Positions 32,803-42,930 of a stretch of DNA of 64,000 nt are shown piece by piece (positions within the stretch are counted from its first letter, which is position 1; the number at the start of each line of letters is the position of its first letter). The notes below the pieces were generated by a model. It did not search any database. It saw nothing but the letters and a program-made list of their open reading frames with translations, and was not told the origin of the DNA. The DNA is taken from contig NZ_KV440950.1 of NCBI RefSeq assembly GCF_001636405.1, positions 1,449,712 to 1,513,711 on the forward strand. Direction: 5' to 3'. This stretch comes from Peribacillus frigoritolerans. GTDB lineage: Bacteria > Bacillota > Bacilli > Bacillales > DSM-1321. Both the position numbers and the translations under genes were made by a program.

Positions 32803-34248
32803 ATGAATTTGATGGGAATGGATGTAAAACATAAAGAATACCTAGGTGGACGCAGGCATTATAATGATATCGAATTGTGGAAGGATGTAACGGAAGAGCA
32901 GTGGAATGATTGGATCTGGCAATTGACCAATACGATTAAATCACTGGATGATCTGAAAAAGGTCGTCAACCTGACACCGGAAGAAGAGGAAGGAGTCCGG
33001 ATATCGACTCAAACGATTCCGTTGAACATTACGCCTTATTATGCTTCTTTGATGAATCCCGATGACCCTCGCTGTCCGATTCGATTACAATCTGTACCGC
33101 TTTCGGCAGAAATGAACAAGACTAGATATGATTTGGAGGATCCGCTGCATGAGGATGAGGATTCCCCTGTTCCAGGATTGACGCATCGTTATCCGGATCG
33201 CGTTCTATTCCTTGTAACGAACCAATGCTCCATGTACTGCAGATATTGTACACGACGCCGTTTTTCAGGTCAGGTTGGCATGGGTGTTCCCAAGAAACAG
33301 CTTGACGGGGCGATTGAATATATCCGGAACACTCCGGAAGTGAGGGACGTCCTGATCTCCGGCGGTGACGGCCTGTTGATCAATGATAAGATCCTTGAAT
33401 ACGTATTGAGTAACCTGCGCGCCATCCCGCATGTGGAAATCATCCGGATCGGCACACGTGCACCGGTCGTTTTCCCGCAGAGGATTACAGAGAATTTATG
33501 TAATATTCTGAAAAAATACCATCCGGTTTGGTTGAATACGCATTTCAATCATTCACTTGAACTGACGGATGAAGCGAAAAAAGCATGTGATATGCTCTCG
33601 ATGGCAGGGGTGCCGCTTGGTAATCAGGCAGTCATCCTCGCTGGTATCAACGATAGTGTCCATATCATGAAAAAGCTTATGCATGACTGTGTTAAAGCAA
33701 GGGTAAGACCTTATTACATTTATCAATGTGATCTATCTGAAGGGATTGGCCATTTCCGGGCGCCGGTTTCAAAAGGTCTGGAAATCATTGAAGCGCTGCG
33801 CGGGCATACATCAGGATATGCAGTGCCAACCTTTGTGGTGGATGCTCCTGGCGGCGGCGGAAAGATTGCCTTGACCCCGAATTACCTTCTTTCGCAAAGT
33901 CCGGATAAAGTCGTTTTACGGAACTTTGAAGGAGTAATCACTAGCTATCCGGAGCCGAAGAACTATGTTGCCGGCAGTGCGGATGCTTACTTTGATGAAG
34001 TGTATGGTACTGCGGATAGGAAAGAAGCCGTGGGGATTTCCGCGCTTATGACGGATGAGAAATTCAACTTGGTGCCAGAGGGCCTTCGTCGTCTTGACAA
34101 GAGAAAAGCGTATGAAAGCACTGATGAACATGCTTCCTTGAAGGATCGCCGTGATAAACGGGATGAAATGAAGGAAAAATTAAGGTTGGCCCAAGAAAAA
34201 AAGTTGGCCGCTAGCGGCTCGGTGAAATCTGATGGCAAGGAGGAATGA
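32803..34248 (+). CDS. kamA: L-lysine 2,3-aminomutase
   Basis: 481 residues, ATG 32803 behind AAAGGGGGCATT. Radical-SAM cluster cysteines C142, C146, C149 (QCSMYCRYC), then TRRRFSG, ISGGDGLL, a long TIM-barrel and the PLP lysine in GGGGKIALTP (about K354). The C-terminal tail is Lys/Glu-rich. The enzyme (EC 5.4.3.2) converts L-lysine to L-beta-lysine using a [4Fe-4S] cluster, SAM and PLP. First gene of a ten-gene run whose products can degrade beta-lysine; the stop overlaps the yokU region. Confidence 0.93.
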   Translation: MNLMGMDVKHKEYLGGRRHYNDIELWKDVTEEQWNDWIWQLTNTIKSLDDLKKVVNLTPEEEEGVRISTQTIPLNITPYYASLMNPDDPRCPIRLQSVPLSAEMNKTRYDLEDPLHEDEDSPVPGLTHRYPDRVLFLVTNQCSMYCRYCTRRRFSGQVGMGVPKKQLDGAIEYIRNTPEVRDVLISGGDGLLINDKILEYVLSNLRAIPHVEIIRIGTRAPVVFPQRITENLCNILKKYHPVWLNTHFNHSLELTDEAKKACDMLSMAGVPLGNQAVILAGINDSVHIMKKLMHDCVKARVRPYYIYQCDLSEGIGHFRAPVSKGLEIIEALRGHTSGYAVPTFVVDAPGGGGKIALTPNYLLSQSPDKVVLRNFEGVITSYPEPKNYVAGSADAYFDEVYGTADRKEAVGISALMTDEKFNLVPEGLRRLDKRKAYESTDEHASLKDRRDKRDEMKEKLRLAQEKKLAASGSVKSDGKEE

Positions 34249-34250
34249 AG

Positions 34251-34517
34251 ATGGACTGCTTATGGTGCAATACCCCAAACGTAGAAGAAAGTGAAAAGAA
34301 GGATTGTTACTGGATCATGCCTGACGGGAAACGCTCAATAAAAGTCCTTCAAGTTCCGGCCATAAACTGTCCTGAATGCGGAATCTATGTGTCTGATTCA
34401 ATGAATCAAAAAGTGGATGAAGCCTTATCCATATATGATGTGAGTGAATATCCTGATGAGTTTACGTATGAACAGCTTCTTCAGGCACCTGTCAAAAGAT
34501 TATTCAATTGGAAATAG
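34251..34517 (+). CDS. yokU: YokU family zinc-ribbon protein
   Basis: 88 residues; ATG 34251 lies seven bases after AAGGAGG, while the ATG at 34245 that overlaps the kamA stop is too close. Two CxxC pairs (CLWC at the start, CPEC near residue 42) form a zinc ribbon resembling the MqsA-type N-terminus. YokU genes accompany kamA in Bacillus (yokU-kamA region of Bacillus subtilis). No DNA-binding HTH is present, so an antitoxin role is not supported here; function unknown. Confidence 0.82.
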   Translation: MDCLWCNTPNVEESEKKDCYWIMPDGKRSIKVLQVPAINCPECGIYVSDSMNQKVDEALSIYDVSEYPDEFTYEQLLQAPVKRLFNWK

Positions 34518-34582
34518 AATGCCGGGAGAAGCGGATGATATGCATCTCTTCTCCCGAATTCTTTAAATAAGGGGGGTACATA

Positions 34583-35699
<1,117 letters not shown>

Positions 35700-35743
35700 T
35701 AGATTAATAGATAATGGGTACGAACGTTAAAAGGAGAGATGAC

Positions 35744-37111
35744 ATGACACGCAATTATTTGATTAAGCCTACTTTAGATCATGACTATCCCACTATCTCT
35801 CATGGGAATGGAATTTATCTTTATGATATAGATGGAAATCAGTATATAGATGGATCATCAGGAGCGGTCACAGCAAGTATTGGCCATGGCGTATTGGATG
35901 TTGTCGAGGCAATGACGGAGCAGGCCCGCAAAGTTTCTTTTGCATATAGGTCTCATTTTACGAGTGAAGCCGCAGAGGCATTGGCCAAAAAGCTAAGTGA
36001 GTTGGCTCCAGGGGATTTGAATTGGTCATTTTTCGTGAATAGTGGATCGGAAGCGACCGAAACGGCGATGAAGATCGCGATTCAACATTGGCAAGAAAAA
36101 GGGTTTGAGCGAAAAAACCGCATCGTCTCCAGGTGGACGAGTTATCACGGGATCACGATGGGCGCTTTATCGATGTCCGGCCATGTACCAAGAAGAAAGC
36201 GTTTTGTGCCGCTATTGGAGGATTTCCCTAGCATTTCGGCTCCATACTGTTATCGCTGTCCTTATAATAATGAAACTTCCGGATGCAAGCTTCAGTGTGC
36301 AAATGAACTGGAGACAGCCATTCAAAGGGTCGGATCCGAGAATATCGCCGCCTTCATCGCAGAACCCATAATCGGAGCATCCGCTGGTGCTGTAACACCG
36401 CCAGATGGCTACTATCAAAGGATTAAGGAAATCTGCGAAAACTATGACATTCTTTTTATTGCCGATGAGGTAATGACGGGAATCGGACGGACAGGAAAAA
36501 TGTTCGCGATGGAACACTGGGGAGTCACTCCGGATATCATCGCATTGGGTAAAGGAATGAGCGCAGGCTATACTCCAATGGCAGCCACAATGGTTACTGA
36601 CCGTGTCATGGAGCCCATTTTAAAAGGATCGAAATCAATCATGGCTGGACACACATATAGTGCAAACCCTCTATCTGCTGCCGTTTCATTGGAAGTGCTT
36701 TCCTACATTGAGGGAAATGACCTGGTTCAGGCAGCGGAAAAGAAAGGTCAATATCTGTTTAAGAAGCTGCAAGGCTTGGCTGAGAAATTCGACATCATTG
36801 GTGATGTAAGAGGGAAAGGGCTGCTCCTTGGGCTTGAGTTTGTCTCCGATCGGATTTCAAAAACTCCATTCGACTTGCAAATCGGCCTGACTACAAGGCT
36901 TGTCAATAAGGCTTTTGCGAAGGGGTTGTTAATCTATCCTGCTGCAGGTGCGATTGAAGGAATCGCTGGCGATGCGGTTATTTTATCTCCGCCATTAATC
37001 ATTACGAATGAAGAAATCGATCGCCTAGTCAAGATACTGGAAGCTTCCCTCGATGAGTTGCAGCAAGAATTGCACGCGGAAGGTTTAATTGAAGACATGC
37101 AGGCTATTTAG
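35744..37111 (+). CDS. Class III aminotransferase, N6-acetyl-beta-lysine type
   Basis: 455 residues, ATG 35744 behind AAAAGGAGAGATG; an ATG at 35714 has no site. Class III fold: GNGIYLYDIDGNQYIDGSSG, FFVNSGSEATETAMKIA, SRWTSYHGITMGALSMSG, IADEVMTGIGRTGKMF and PLP lysine K270 (ALGKGMSAGYTPM). It has an internal Cys pattern CYRCPYN...GCKLQC. Operon position between acetyltransferase and CoA-transferase supports EC 2.6.1.65 (N6-acetyl-beta-lysine to 3-oxo-6-acetamidohexanoate). Equivalent to YodT of Bacillus subtilis. Specificity is inferred from context. Confidence 0.82.
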   Translation: MTRNYLIKPTLDHDYPTISHGNGIYLYDIDGNQYIDGSSGAVTASIGHGVLDVVEAMTEQARKVSFAYRSHFTSEAAEALAKKLSELAPGDLNWSFFVNSGSEATETAMKIAIQHWQEKGFERKNRIVSRWTSYHGITMGALSMSGHVPRRKRFVPLLEDFPSISAPYCYRCPYNNETSGCKLQCANELETAIQRVGSENIAAFIAEPIIGASAGAVTPPDGYYQRIKEICENYDILFIADEVMTGIGRTGKMFAMEHWGVTPDIIALGKGMSAGYTPMAATMVTDRVMEPILKGSKSIMAGHTYSANPLSAAVSLEVLSYIEGNDLVQAAEKKGQYLFKKLQGLAEKFDIIGDVRGKGLLLGLEFVSDRISKTPFDLQIGLTTRLVNKAFAKGLLIYPAAGAIEGIAGDAVILSPPLIITNEEIDRLVKILEASLDELQQELHAEGLIEDMQAI

Positions 37112-37121
37112 GAGGAACGGT

Positions 37122-37820
37122 ATGAAGCAGGTCATTACGAAGAAAAACAAAATTGTGACCATGGAAGAAGCGCTGGAGCATATTTCCGATGGATGCACAC
37201 TCATGTATGGCGGATTTGGCGGAGTCGGGACTCCTCCGACGCTTGTACAGGGTATCCTTGACAAGGGCGTTAAGGAATTGACCTTGATTGGCAATGATAC
37301 TGGATTCCCTGATATCGGCATTGGCCGGCTTGTGACCGCTGAAAGGGCAAAAAAAGTGATCGCCTCGCATATCGGATCCAATCCTAATGCCGGCAAGCTC
37401 ATGACTGAAGGAAAGCTGCAAGTCGAATTTTCACCGCAGGGTACATTATCCGAACGGATTCGTGCCGGCGGTGTAGGCTTAGGCGGGATTTTTGTCGATG
37501 TCGGGATTGGTACGATAGCCGAAGAAGGCAAGGACAAGATTGTAATAGAAGGAAAAGAATATTTGGTGGAAACCGCTTTGACGGCTGAGGTCAGCATCGT
37601 CCATGCCAAAAAGGCCGATTCACTTGGGAATTTAGTGTACGACAAGACAGCATGTAATTTCAATCCGCTGGTAGCGATGGCAGGGGCCTTCACGATTGCG
37701 GAAGTGGAGGAAATCGTTCCTGCAGGCGAATTGGATCCGGAATGTATTGCCACACCAGGCATTTATGTAGATATGGTGATTCCGACAAAAGGGGTGAATT
37801 GGAAATGGGCATGGCAGTAG
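37122..37820 (+). CDS. CoA-transferase subunit A (YodS-like)
   Basis: 232 residues, ATG 37122 behind AGGAGGAACGG. GGFGGVGTPPTLVQGIL and AMAGAFTIAEVEEIVPAGELDPECIATPGIYV identify a family I CoA-transferase alpha subunit. Paralogue of scoA in this window but with longer substrate loops. Predicted substrate is 3-oxo-6-acetamidohexanoate, by position between aminotransferase and thiolase. It overlaps the subunit B gene by 16 bases, which favours equal production of the two. Confidence 0.85.
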   Translation: MKQVITKKNKIVTMEEALEHISDGCTLMYGGFGGVGTPPTLVQGILDKGVKELTLIGNDTGFPDIGIGRLVTAERAKKVIASHIGSNPNAGKLMTEGKLQVEFSPQGTLSERIRAGGVGLGGIFVDVGIGTIAEEGKDKIVIEGKEYLVETALTAEVSIVHAKKADSLGNLVYDKTACNFNPLVAMAGAFTIAEVEEIVPAGELDPECIATPGIYVDMVIPTKGVNWKWAWQ

Positions 37821-38467
37821 ATGTACGAAATCGCATCGCGAAACGCGCCGCCAAGGAAATCCATGACGGATTGATCGTCAATTTAGGCATCGGCATCCCT
37901 ACCTTGGTGGCAGAACATATTCCTCAAAATATCCATGTGCTGTTCCATGCGGAAAATGGAGTTCTCGGTACGGGTCCAAGTCCTGATCCCGGAAAAGAAG
38001 ATCCTGCCCTCTGTAATGCGGGAGGTTTCCCGATCACCACTGTATTGGGAGCTTCTTACTTTGACAGTGCAACGGCATTTGGAATGATCAGGAAAGGATA
38101 CATCGACATCACCATCCTTGGGGCCCTGGAAGTCAGTGAAAAAGGGGATTTGGCGAATTGGATCGTCCCAGGAAAGCGGGTGCCGGGTATGGGCGGGGCA
38201 ATGGAGCTTGCCCAGAAAGCCAAAAAGGTGATCGTCCTGATGAATCACGTGAATAAGCAGGGTGAATCTAAGATCTTGAAGACATGTACGCTTCCATTGA
38301 CGGCAAGAAAGAGTGTGGATTTAATCATTACGGATATGGCTGTCATGGAAGTAACAGAAGAGGGATTGGTGCTTAAGGAAGTCATGGCGCCATATACCGT
38401 GGATGATGTGATAAGGAATACAGAGGCGACATTGAAAATCCATGCTGTCGTCAACACCATTGAATAG
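37805..38467 (+). CDS. CoA-transferase subunit B (YodR-like)
   Basis: 220 residues, ATG 37805 behind AAAGGGGTG, overlapping subunit A. NLGIGIPTLVAEHIP, catalytic E50 in HAENGVLGTGP, GYIDITILGALEVSEKGDLANW and GMGGAMELAQKAKKVIVLMN are beta-subunit blocks. With subunit A it would activate the beta-keto acid from beta-lysine with CoA from acetyl-CoA or succinyl-CoA. Confidence 0.86.
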   Translation: MGMAVDVRNRIAKRAAKEIHDGLIVNLGIGIPTLVAEHIPQNIHVLFHAENGVLGTGPSPDPGKEDPALCNAGGFPITTVLGASYFDSATAFGMIRKGYIDITILGALEVSEKGDLANWIVPGKRVPGMGGAMELAQKAKKVIVLMNHVNKQGESKILKTCTLPLTARKSVDLIITDMAVMEVTEEGLVLKEVMAPYTVDDVIRNTEATLKIHAVVNTIE

Positions 38468-38486
38468 GTAAGAGGAGGAAAAAAGC

Positions 38487-39668
38487 TTGAATGAGGTTGT
38501 CATCGTTGCAGGGGCGCGAACTGCAGTTGGATCCTTTGGAAAATCACTCAGGAATGTTAAAGCTACCGAATTGGGCCGTCAAGTATTGGAAGGTTTAATG
38601 GAGAATTCCGGTTTGGGTAAAGAAAAAGTCAATGAAGTGATTTTCGGACACGGCTATGTCCACGGAGGCGGACTTAACTCGGCACGAATTTCGTCGCAGC
38701 TGGCATGTTTCCCACACAGTGTCCCAGGACACGTTGTAATCAAAGCATGTGGATCAGGTTTAAAGGCCATTACCAACGCCGCTTTAACTATCGCTGCTGG
38801 TCAAGAAGACGTCATTATTGCCGGCGGAGTGGAGAGCATGAGCAATGTGCCTTATATCGTGAAAAATAGATGGGGCGGTAAATTTGGAAACGTAACGATG
38901 GAGGATGCTCTGCTGGCAGATGGATTAATATGTTCCTTGGAAAATGATCATATGGGAATCACTGCCGAGCGCTTGGCTGAAAAATATGGTATCCGTCGTG
39001 AAGAACAGGATCAATTTGCTTATCAAAGCCACAAGAAGGCTTGGAAAGCTATAGAAGAGGGTCGCTTTAATAGAGAAATTATTTCGCTTAAAATCAAGGA
39101 TCGAAAAGGACTTCAAATCTTCAACCATGACGAAGGGGTACGCGAGGACATTCATCTGGATCAACTAGCCAATCTTCAGGCAGTATTCAAAAATGAAGGA
39201 ACCATTACGGCAGGAAATGCCTGCCCTATGAATGATGGGGCTGCAGCTGTACTTTTAATGTCCAAGCAGCAAGCAGAAGAAAAGGGATTAAAACCGCTCC
39301 TGAAAATAAAGGCTTTTGCCAGTGCAGGAGTTGAACCTGGAGTTATGGGGATTGGACCAGTACCCGCTACTCGAAAGGCATTGGAAAAAGCAGGTCTATC
39401 TTTAGGGGATATCGGACTGATTGAACTTAATGAAGCCTTTGCTGCCCAAGCACTTGCAGTGATCAAGGAGTTAGATTTGAATCCGGATATTGTCAATGTC
39501 AATGGGGGGGCAATTGCACTTGGTCACCCTGTAGGAGCAACAGGTGCAAAATTGACAGTCACACTGATGCATGAAATGTTGCGTTCACAAGTTAAGTACG
39601 GAATGGTAACGTTGTGTATGGCAGGCGGAATGGGACTTTCAGTAATCTATGAGAATATGTGTAATTAA
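38487..39668 (+). CDS. Thiolase of the lysine operon
   Basis: 393 residues from TTG 38487 (MNEVVIVAGARTAVG) behind AGAGGAGG. Cys88 (VIKACGSGLKA), GHPVGATG and CMAGGMG are the thiolase active-site set. It is a diverged paralogue of the thiolase at 18606, with differences such as HGYVHGGGLNSARISSQ near the substrate pocket, and the usual CxG near the end reads CMAGGMG. Placed after the CoA-transferase it can split 3-oxo-6-acetamidohexanoyl-CoA into acetyl-CoA and 4-acetamidobutyryl-CoA. Not part of the kamA operon of Bacillus subtilis as I remember it. Confidence 0.88.
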   Translation: MNEVVIVAGARTAVGSFGKSLRNVKATELGRQVLEGLMENSGLGKEKVNEVIFGHGYVHGGGLNSARISSQLACFPHSVPGHVVIKACGSGLKAITNAALTIAAGQEDVIIAGGVESMSNVPYIVKNRWGGKFGNVTMEDALLADGLICSLENDHMGITAERLAEKYGIRREEQDQFAYQSHKKAWKAIEEGRFNREIISLKIKDRKGLQIFNHDEGVREDIHLDQLANLQAVFKNEGTITAGNACPMNDGAAAVLLMSKQQAEEKGLKPLLKIKAFASAGVEPGVMGIGPVPATRKALEKAGLSLGDIGLIELNEAFAAQALAVIKELDLNPDIVNVNGGAIALGHPVGATGAKLTVTLMHEMLRSQVKYGMVTLCMAGGMGLSVIYENMCN

Positions 39669-39679
39669 GGAGGATAAAC

Positions 39680-41005
39680 GTGCCGGATATACAAAAACGG
39701 ATAAACCAATGGATCAAGGATCATCGGGAAGAAGGAACGAATCTATTGCAAAAAATGGTACAAGCCCCGAGTACACAAGGAAATGAAGCGGGGGCACAGG
39801 CCATCGTCGCCCAAAAGCTGAAGGAAATGGGTTTGCAGATCGATAGTTGGGAACCAGACGGCAGCGAGCTGAAAAAGCATTCTTATTTCTATTCACCGCG
39901 CAGTGAATTTTCCAACAGCCCCAATGTGGTGGGTATCATGAAAGGGACTGGAGGCGGACGTTCCATCATTTTGAACGGACACATCGATGTGGTTCCGGAC
40001 GGAGACCGAGATCAGTGGGACGACGACCCATATAGCGGAGCGATTAAGAATGGAAGGATGTTTGGACGCGGCGTAACCGATATGAAGGGTGGAAATGTTT
40101 CGCTGATCCTGGCGATGCAGGCTTTGAAGGAAAATGGCATCCAATTAAAAGGAGATGTCATTTTTCAAAGTGTGATTGAAGAAGAAAGCGGCGGTGCCGG
40201 AACATTAGCGGCTGTCCTGAGAGGATATAAAGCCGATGCCGCCCTGATCCCTGAACCGACGAATATGAGGATCTTCCCGAAACAGCAGGGTTCGATGTGG
40301 TTCCGAATCCATGTTAAAGGCCGGTCGGCCCATGGCGGAACAAGGTATGAAGGCGTTAGTGCGATTGACAAAAGCATGACCGTCATCAATCATATTCGTG
40401 CATTGGAAGAAAAGCGAAATGCACGTATCAGTGATCCGCTTTATCAGAACACGCCCATTCCGATTCCAATCAATCTAGGTGTCATTGAAGGCGGTAATTG
40501 GCCGTCATCCGTTCCCGACCTTGTGAAAGTCGAAGGAAGGATGGGTGTTGCGCCGGAGGAAACGATGGAGCAGGCGAAAGACGAAATGGCGGCCTGGTTA
40601 TTGCAGCTCGGGGAAGCGGACCAATGGTTCAAGGAAAACCCGCCCGTATTGGAATGGTTCGGGGCACGCTGGGTTCCAGGGTCAATTGATGTAGAGCATG
40701 AACTGATGAATGCACTTGTCCATCAATATCGGCAGGTTGCCGGACAGGACCCGGTCATTGAAGCCTCCCCTTGGGGAACGGACGGGGGATTGCTGACACA
40801 TGTCGGTGAAACGCCAGCAATCGTTTTCGGACCAGGAGTAACCGAGGTTGCCCACTATCCAAATGAATACATCCTGCTCGACAACGTGTTCTCCACAGCC
40901 GAAATCATTGCGCTCACTCTAATTCAATGGTGTGGAATGGAGACTGAGCAGGATGGGGTCACCCAATCCGGGAAGAGGGAAACTATACCAGGAAATGGCA
41001 ATTGA
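39680..41005 (+). CDS. M20 family deacylase (YodQ-like)
   Basis: 441 residues from GTG 39680 behind AAGGAGGATAAAC, 11 bases after the thiolase stop. Zinc-binding blocks NGHIDVVPDGD (about 99-109), GRGVTDMKGGN and EEESGGAG, then the dimerisation/lid domain and the final His in VTEVAHYPNEY. M20 enzymes of this branch (ArgE/DapE/YodQ) remove acetyl groups from amino acids. Position in the pathway suggests 4-acetamidobutyrate deacetylase (EC 3.5.1.63), giving 4-aminobutyrate; acetyl-lysine is an alternative substrate. Confidence 0.83.
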   Translation: MPDIQKRINQWIKDHREEGTNLLQKMVQAPSTQGNEAGAQAIVAQKLKEMGLQIDSWEPDGSELKKHSYFYSPRSEFSNSPNVVGIMKGTGGGRSIILNGHIDVVPDGDRDQWDDDPYSGAIKNGRMFGRGVTDMKGGNVSLILAMQALKENGIQLKGDVIFQSVIEEESGGAGTLAAVLRGYKADAALIPEPTNMRIFPKQQGSMWFRIHVKGRSAHGGTRYEGVSAIDKSMTVINHIRALEEKRNARISDPLYQNTPIPIPINLGVIEGGNWPSSVPDLVKVEGRMGVAPEETMEQAKDEMAAWLLQLGEADQWFKENPPVLEWFGARWVPGSIDVEHELMNALVHQYRQVAGQDPVIEASPWGTDGGLLTHVGETPAIVFGPGVTEVAHYPNEYILLDNVFSTAEIIALTLIQWCGMETEQDGVTQSGKRETIPGNGN

Positions 41006-41120
41006 ACTGGATGGCATCCCAGCAAGTGAAGCGAACGATTAAGTCTTTCACAAAGCGGTTGTTAAAAAACTCTTTTATTCTTGAACTTTTAACTTTAAAA
41101 GAAAATGAGGTAGGAACCTT

Positions 41121-42620
41121 ATGGACATGAATCTCATTGATAATGAAGAACCGACAGTTAAAAGGAATCCCATTCATAATCAAGAACCGACAGTTAAAAG
41201 GCAACTGAAAGCAAGACATATGACCATGATTGCCATTGGCGGTTCAATAGGAACCGGATTATTCCTGGCGAGCGGGGCAACCATCCAGAGCGCAGGGCCC
41301 GGCGGTGCCCTCGCTGCCTATGCCTGCATTGGGATCATGGTTTATTTCCTGATGACGAGCTTAGGGGAAATGGCGACATATATGCCCGTGTCGGGATCCT
41401 TTTCCACCTATGCCACACGCTTTGTTGATCCCGCATTCGGCTTTGCACTTGGCTGGAATTATTGGTTTAACTGGGCAGTCACGCTTGCCGTGGAAATAGC
41501 TGCAGCAGCCATCATCATGAAATTCTGGCTCCCTGATGTACCCAGCCTGATATGGAGTGCCTTATTTCTTGGGATCGTCTTCACCCTCAATGCCCTATCC
41601 ATTAAAAGCTATGGTGAATCTGAATATTGGTTTGCACTAATAAAAGTCATTGCCATCATTTGCTTCATCATTATTGGTTTATTGACCATATTGGGGATTT
41701 TTGGCGGAAAGGTGATCGGATTTGAAAACTTCACCATGGATGAGGCACCATTCAAGGGAGGATTTTTATCGATCATCTCAATCTTTCTAATCGCGGGATT
41801 TTCTTTTCAAGGAACTGAACTTGTTGGTATTGCTGCCGGGGAAAGTGAAGAACCCGAAAAAAATGTTCCGAACGCAATCCGCCAAGTATTTTGGCGCATC
41901 CTCTTATTTTACATCGGGGCCATCCTGATACTCGGCCTCTTAATACCTTATACAAGTCCAAGTTTGTTGAACGGAGATGTCGAAAACATTTCTGTAAGCC
42001 CTTTCACGCTTGTCTTTGAACGGGCAGGACTGGCATTCGCGGCATCCGTCATGAATGCGGTCGTGTTAACCTCCTTACTATCCGCAGGGAACTCGGGGCT
42101 ATATGCATCAACGCGGATGTTATGGTCGATGGCAAAAGATAAACAAGCTCCCAAATTCCTGGCTAAAGTCAACCGCAGGGGAATCCCGATGAATGCTTTG
42201 ATCATGACATCCATAATTGGGGGATTCGCCTTCTTGACCTCCATTTTCGGGGACCATGTATTTACATGGTTATTGAATGCATCCGGGCTGACTGGCTTCA
42301 TCGCCTGGATTGGAATCGCCATAAGCCATTATCGCTTTAGACGAGCCTATGTTGCACAGGGTGGTGACCTAAACGAACTGAAATATAAAGCAAAATGGTT
42401 TCCATTCGGTCCGATTCTTTCATTCACCCTGTGCATACTCGTCATAGCAGGACAGAACTATGGAGCATTCCTAAGCGGCAGCATCGACTGGTATGGCGTC
42501 GCCGTCTCCTATATCGGATTACCGATATTCCTGGCAGTCTGGCTAGGATACAAGATTTATCACAAGACCAAATTAATAGCATTAAAAGATTGTCAATTCG
42601 ATAAATCAGATGTGGCTTGA
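41121..42620 (+). CDS. lysP: Lysine-specific permease
   Basis: 499 residues, ATG 41121 behind GAGGTAGGAACC. Twelve helices with RQLKARHMTMIAIGGSIGTG, GEMATYMPVSGSFSTYATRF, NYWFNWAVT and FSFQGTELVGIAAGESEEPE, extremely like Escherichia coli LysP as I remember it, which fits import of lysine for the operon before it. The N-terminus before that block holds a short imperfect tandem duplication (EEPTVKR and QEPTVKR). It lies 115 bases after the deacylase with no hairpin between, so it may be co-transcribed. Confidence 0.9.
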   Translation: MDMNLIDNEEPTVKRNPIHNQEPTVKRQLKARHMTMIAIGGSIGTGLFLASGATIQSAGPGGALAAYACIGIMVYFLMTSLGEMATYMPVSGSFSTYATRFVDPAFGFALGWNYWFNWAVTLAVEIAAAAIIMKFWLPDVPSLIWSALFLGIVFTLNALSIKSYGESEYWFALIKVIAIICFIIIGLLTILGIFGGKVIGFENFTMDEAPFKGGFLSIISIFLIAGFSFQGTELVGIAAGESEEPEKNVPNAIRQVFWRILLFYIGAILILGLLIPYTSPSLLNGDVENISVSPFTLVFERAGLAFAASVMNAVVLTSLLSAGNSGLYASTRMLWSMAKDKQAPKFLAKVNRRGIPMNALIMTSIIGGFAFLTSIFGDHVFTWLLNASGLTGFIAWIGIAISHYRFRRAYVAQGGDLNELKYKAKWFPFGPILSFTLCILVIAGQNYGAFLSGSIDWYGVAVSYIGLPIFLAVWLGYKIYHKTKLIALKDCQFDKSDVA

Positions 42621-42630
42621 TACCAATGGA

Positions 42631-42665
42631 AAAAACCTGAGCTCCCCTTTGGGACTCAGGTTTTC
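42631..42665 (+). terminator. Terminator of lysP and the lysine operon
   Basis: CCTGAG / CTCAGG with flanking A- and T-runs and a 13-base loop, then TTTTC. Confidence 0.75.
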
Positions 42666-42674
42666 TTATGAAGA

Positions 42675-42930
42675 TTTGCATCGAAATCCAATTATATCTG
42701 CGAAAATCGAAATATATCTGCGAAAATAGGAATATATCAGCGAAAATAGGAATATATCAGCGAAAAACGGAATATATCTGCGAAAATCGAAATATCTGCG
42801 AAAAACGGAATATATCTGCGAAAATCGAATTATATCTCAGAAAAACGGAATATATCTGCGAAAATCGAATTATATCTCAGAAAAACGGAATATATCTGCG
42901 AAAATCCAGTTATATCTCCGAAAGAGACAA
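42675..42930 (+). repeat. Array of about twelve 20-bp units
   Basis: Units of exactly 20 bases, consensus AAAATCGAAATATATCTGCG, with alternating variants (AAAAACGGAATATATCTGCG, AAAATCGAATTATATCTCAG); one unit has lost two bases. It runs from just after the lysP terminator to the stop codon of the next, convergent gene. Open frames across it are artefacts. Confidence 0.85.

Noticed and set aside
34251..34517. YokU as an MqsA-type antitoxin
   Set aside because: Only the zinc-ribbon part is present; there is no helix-turn-helix and no toxin partner, and its place is fixed next to kamA.
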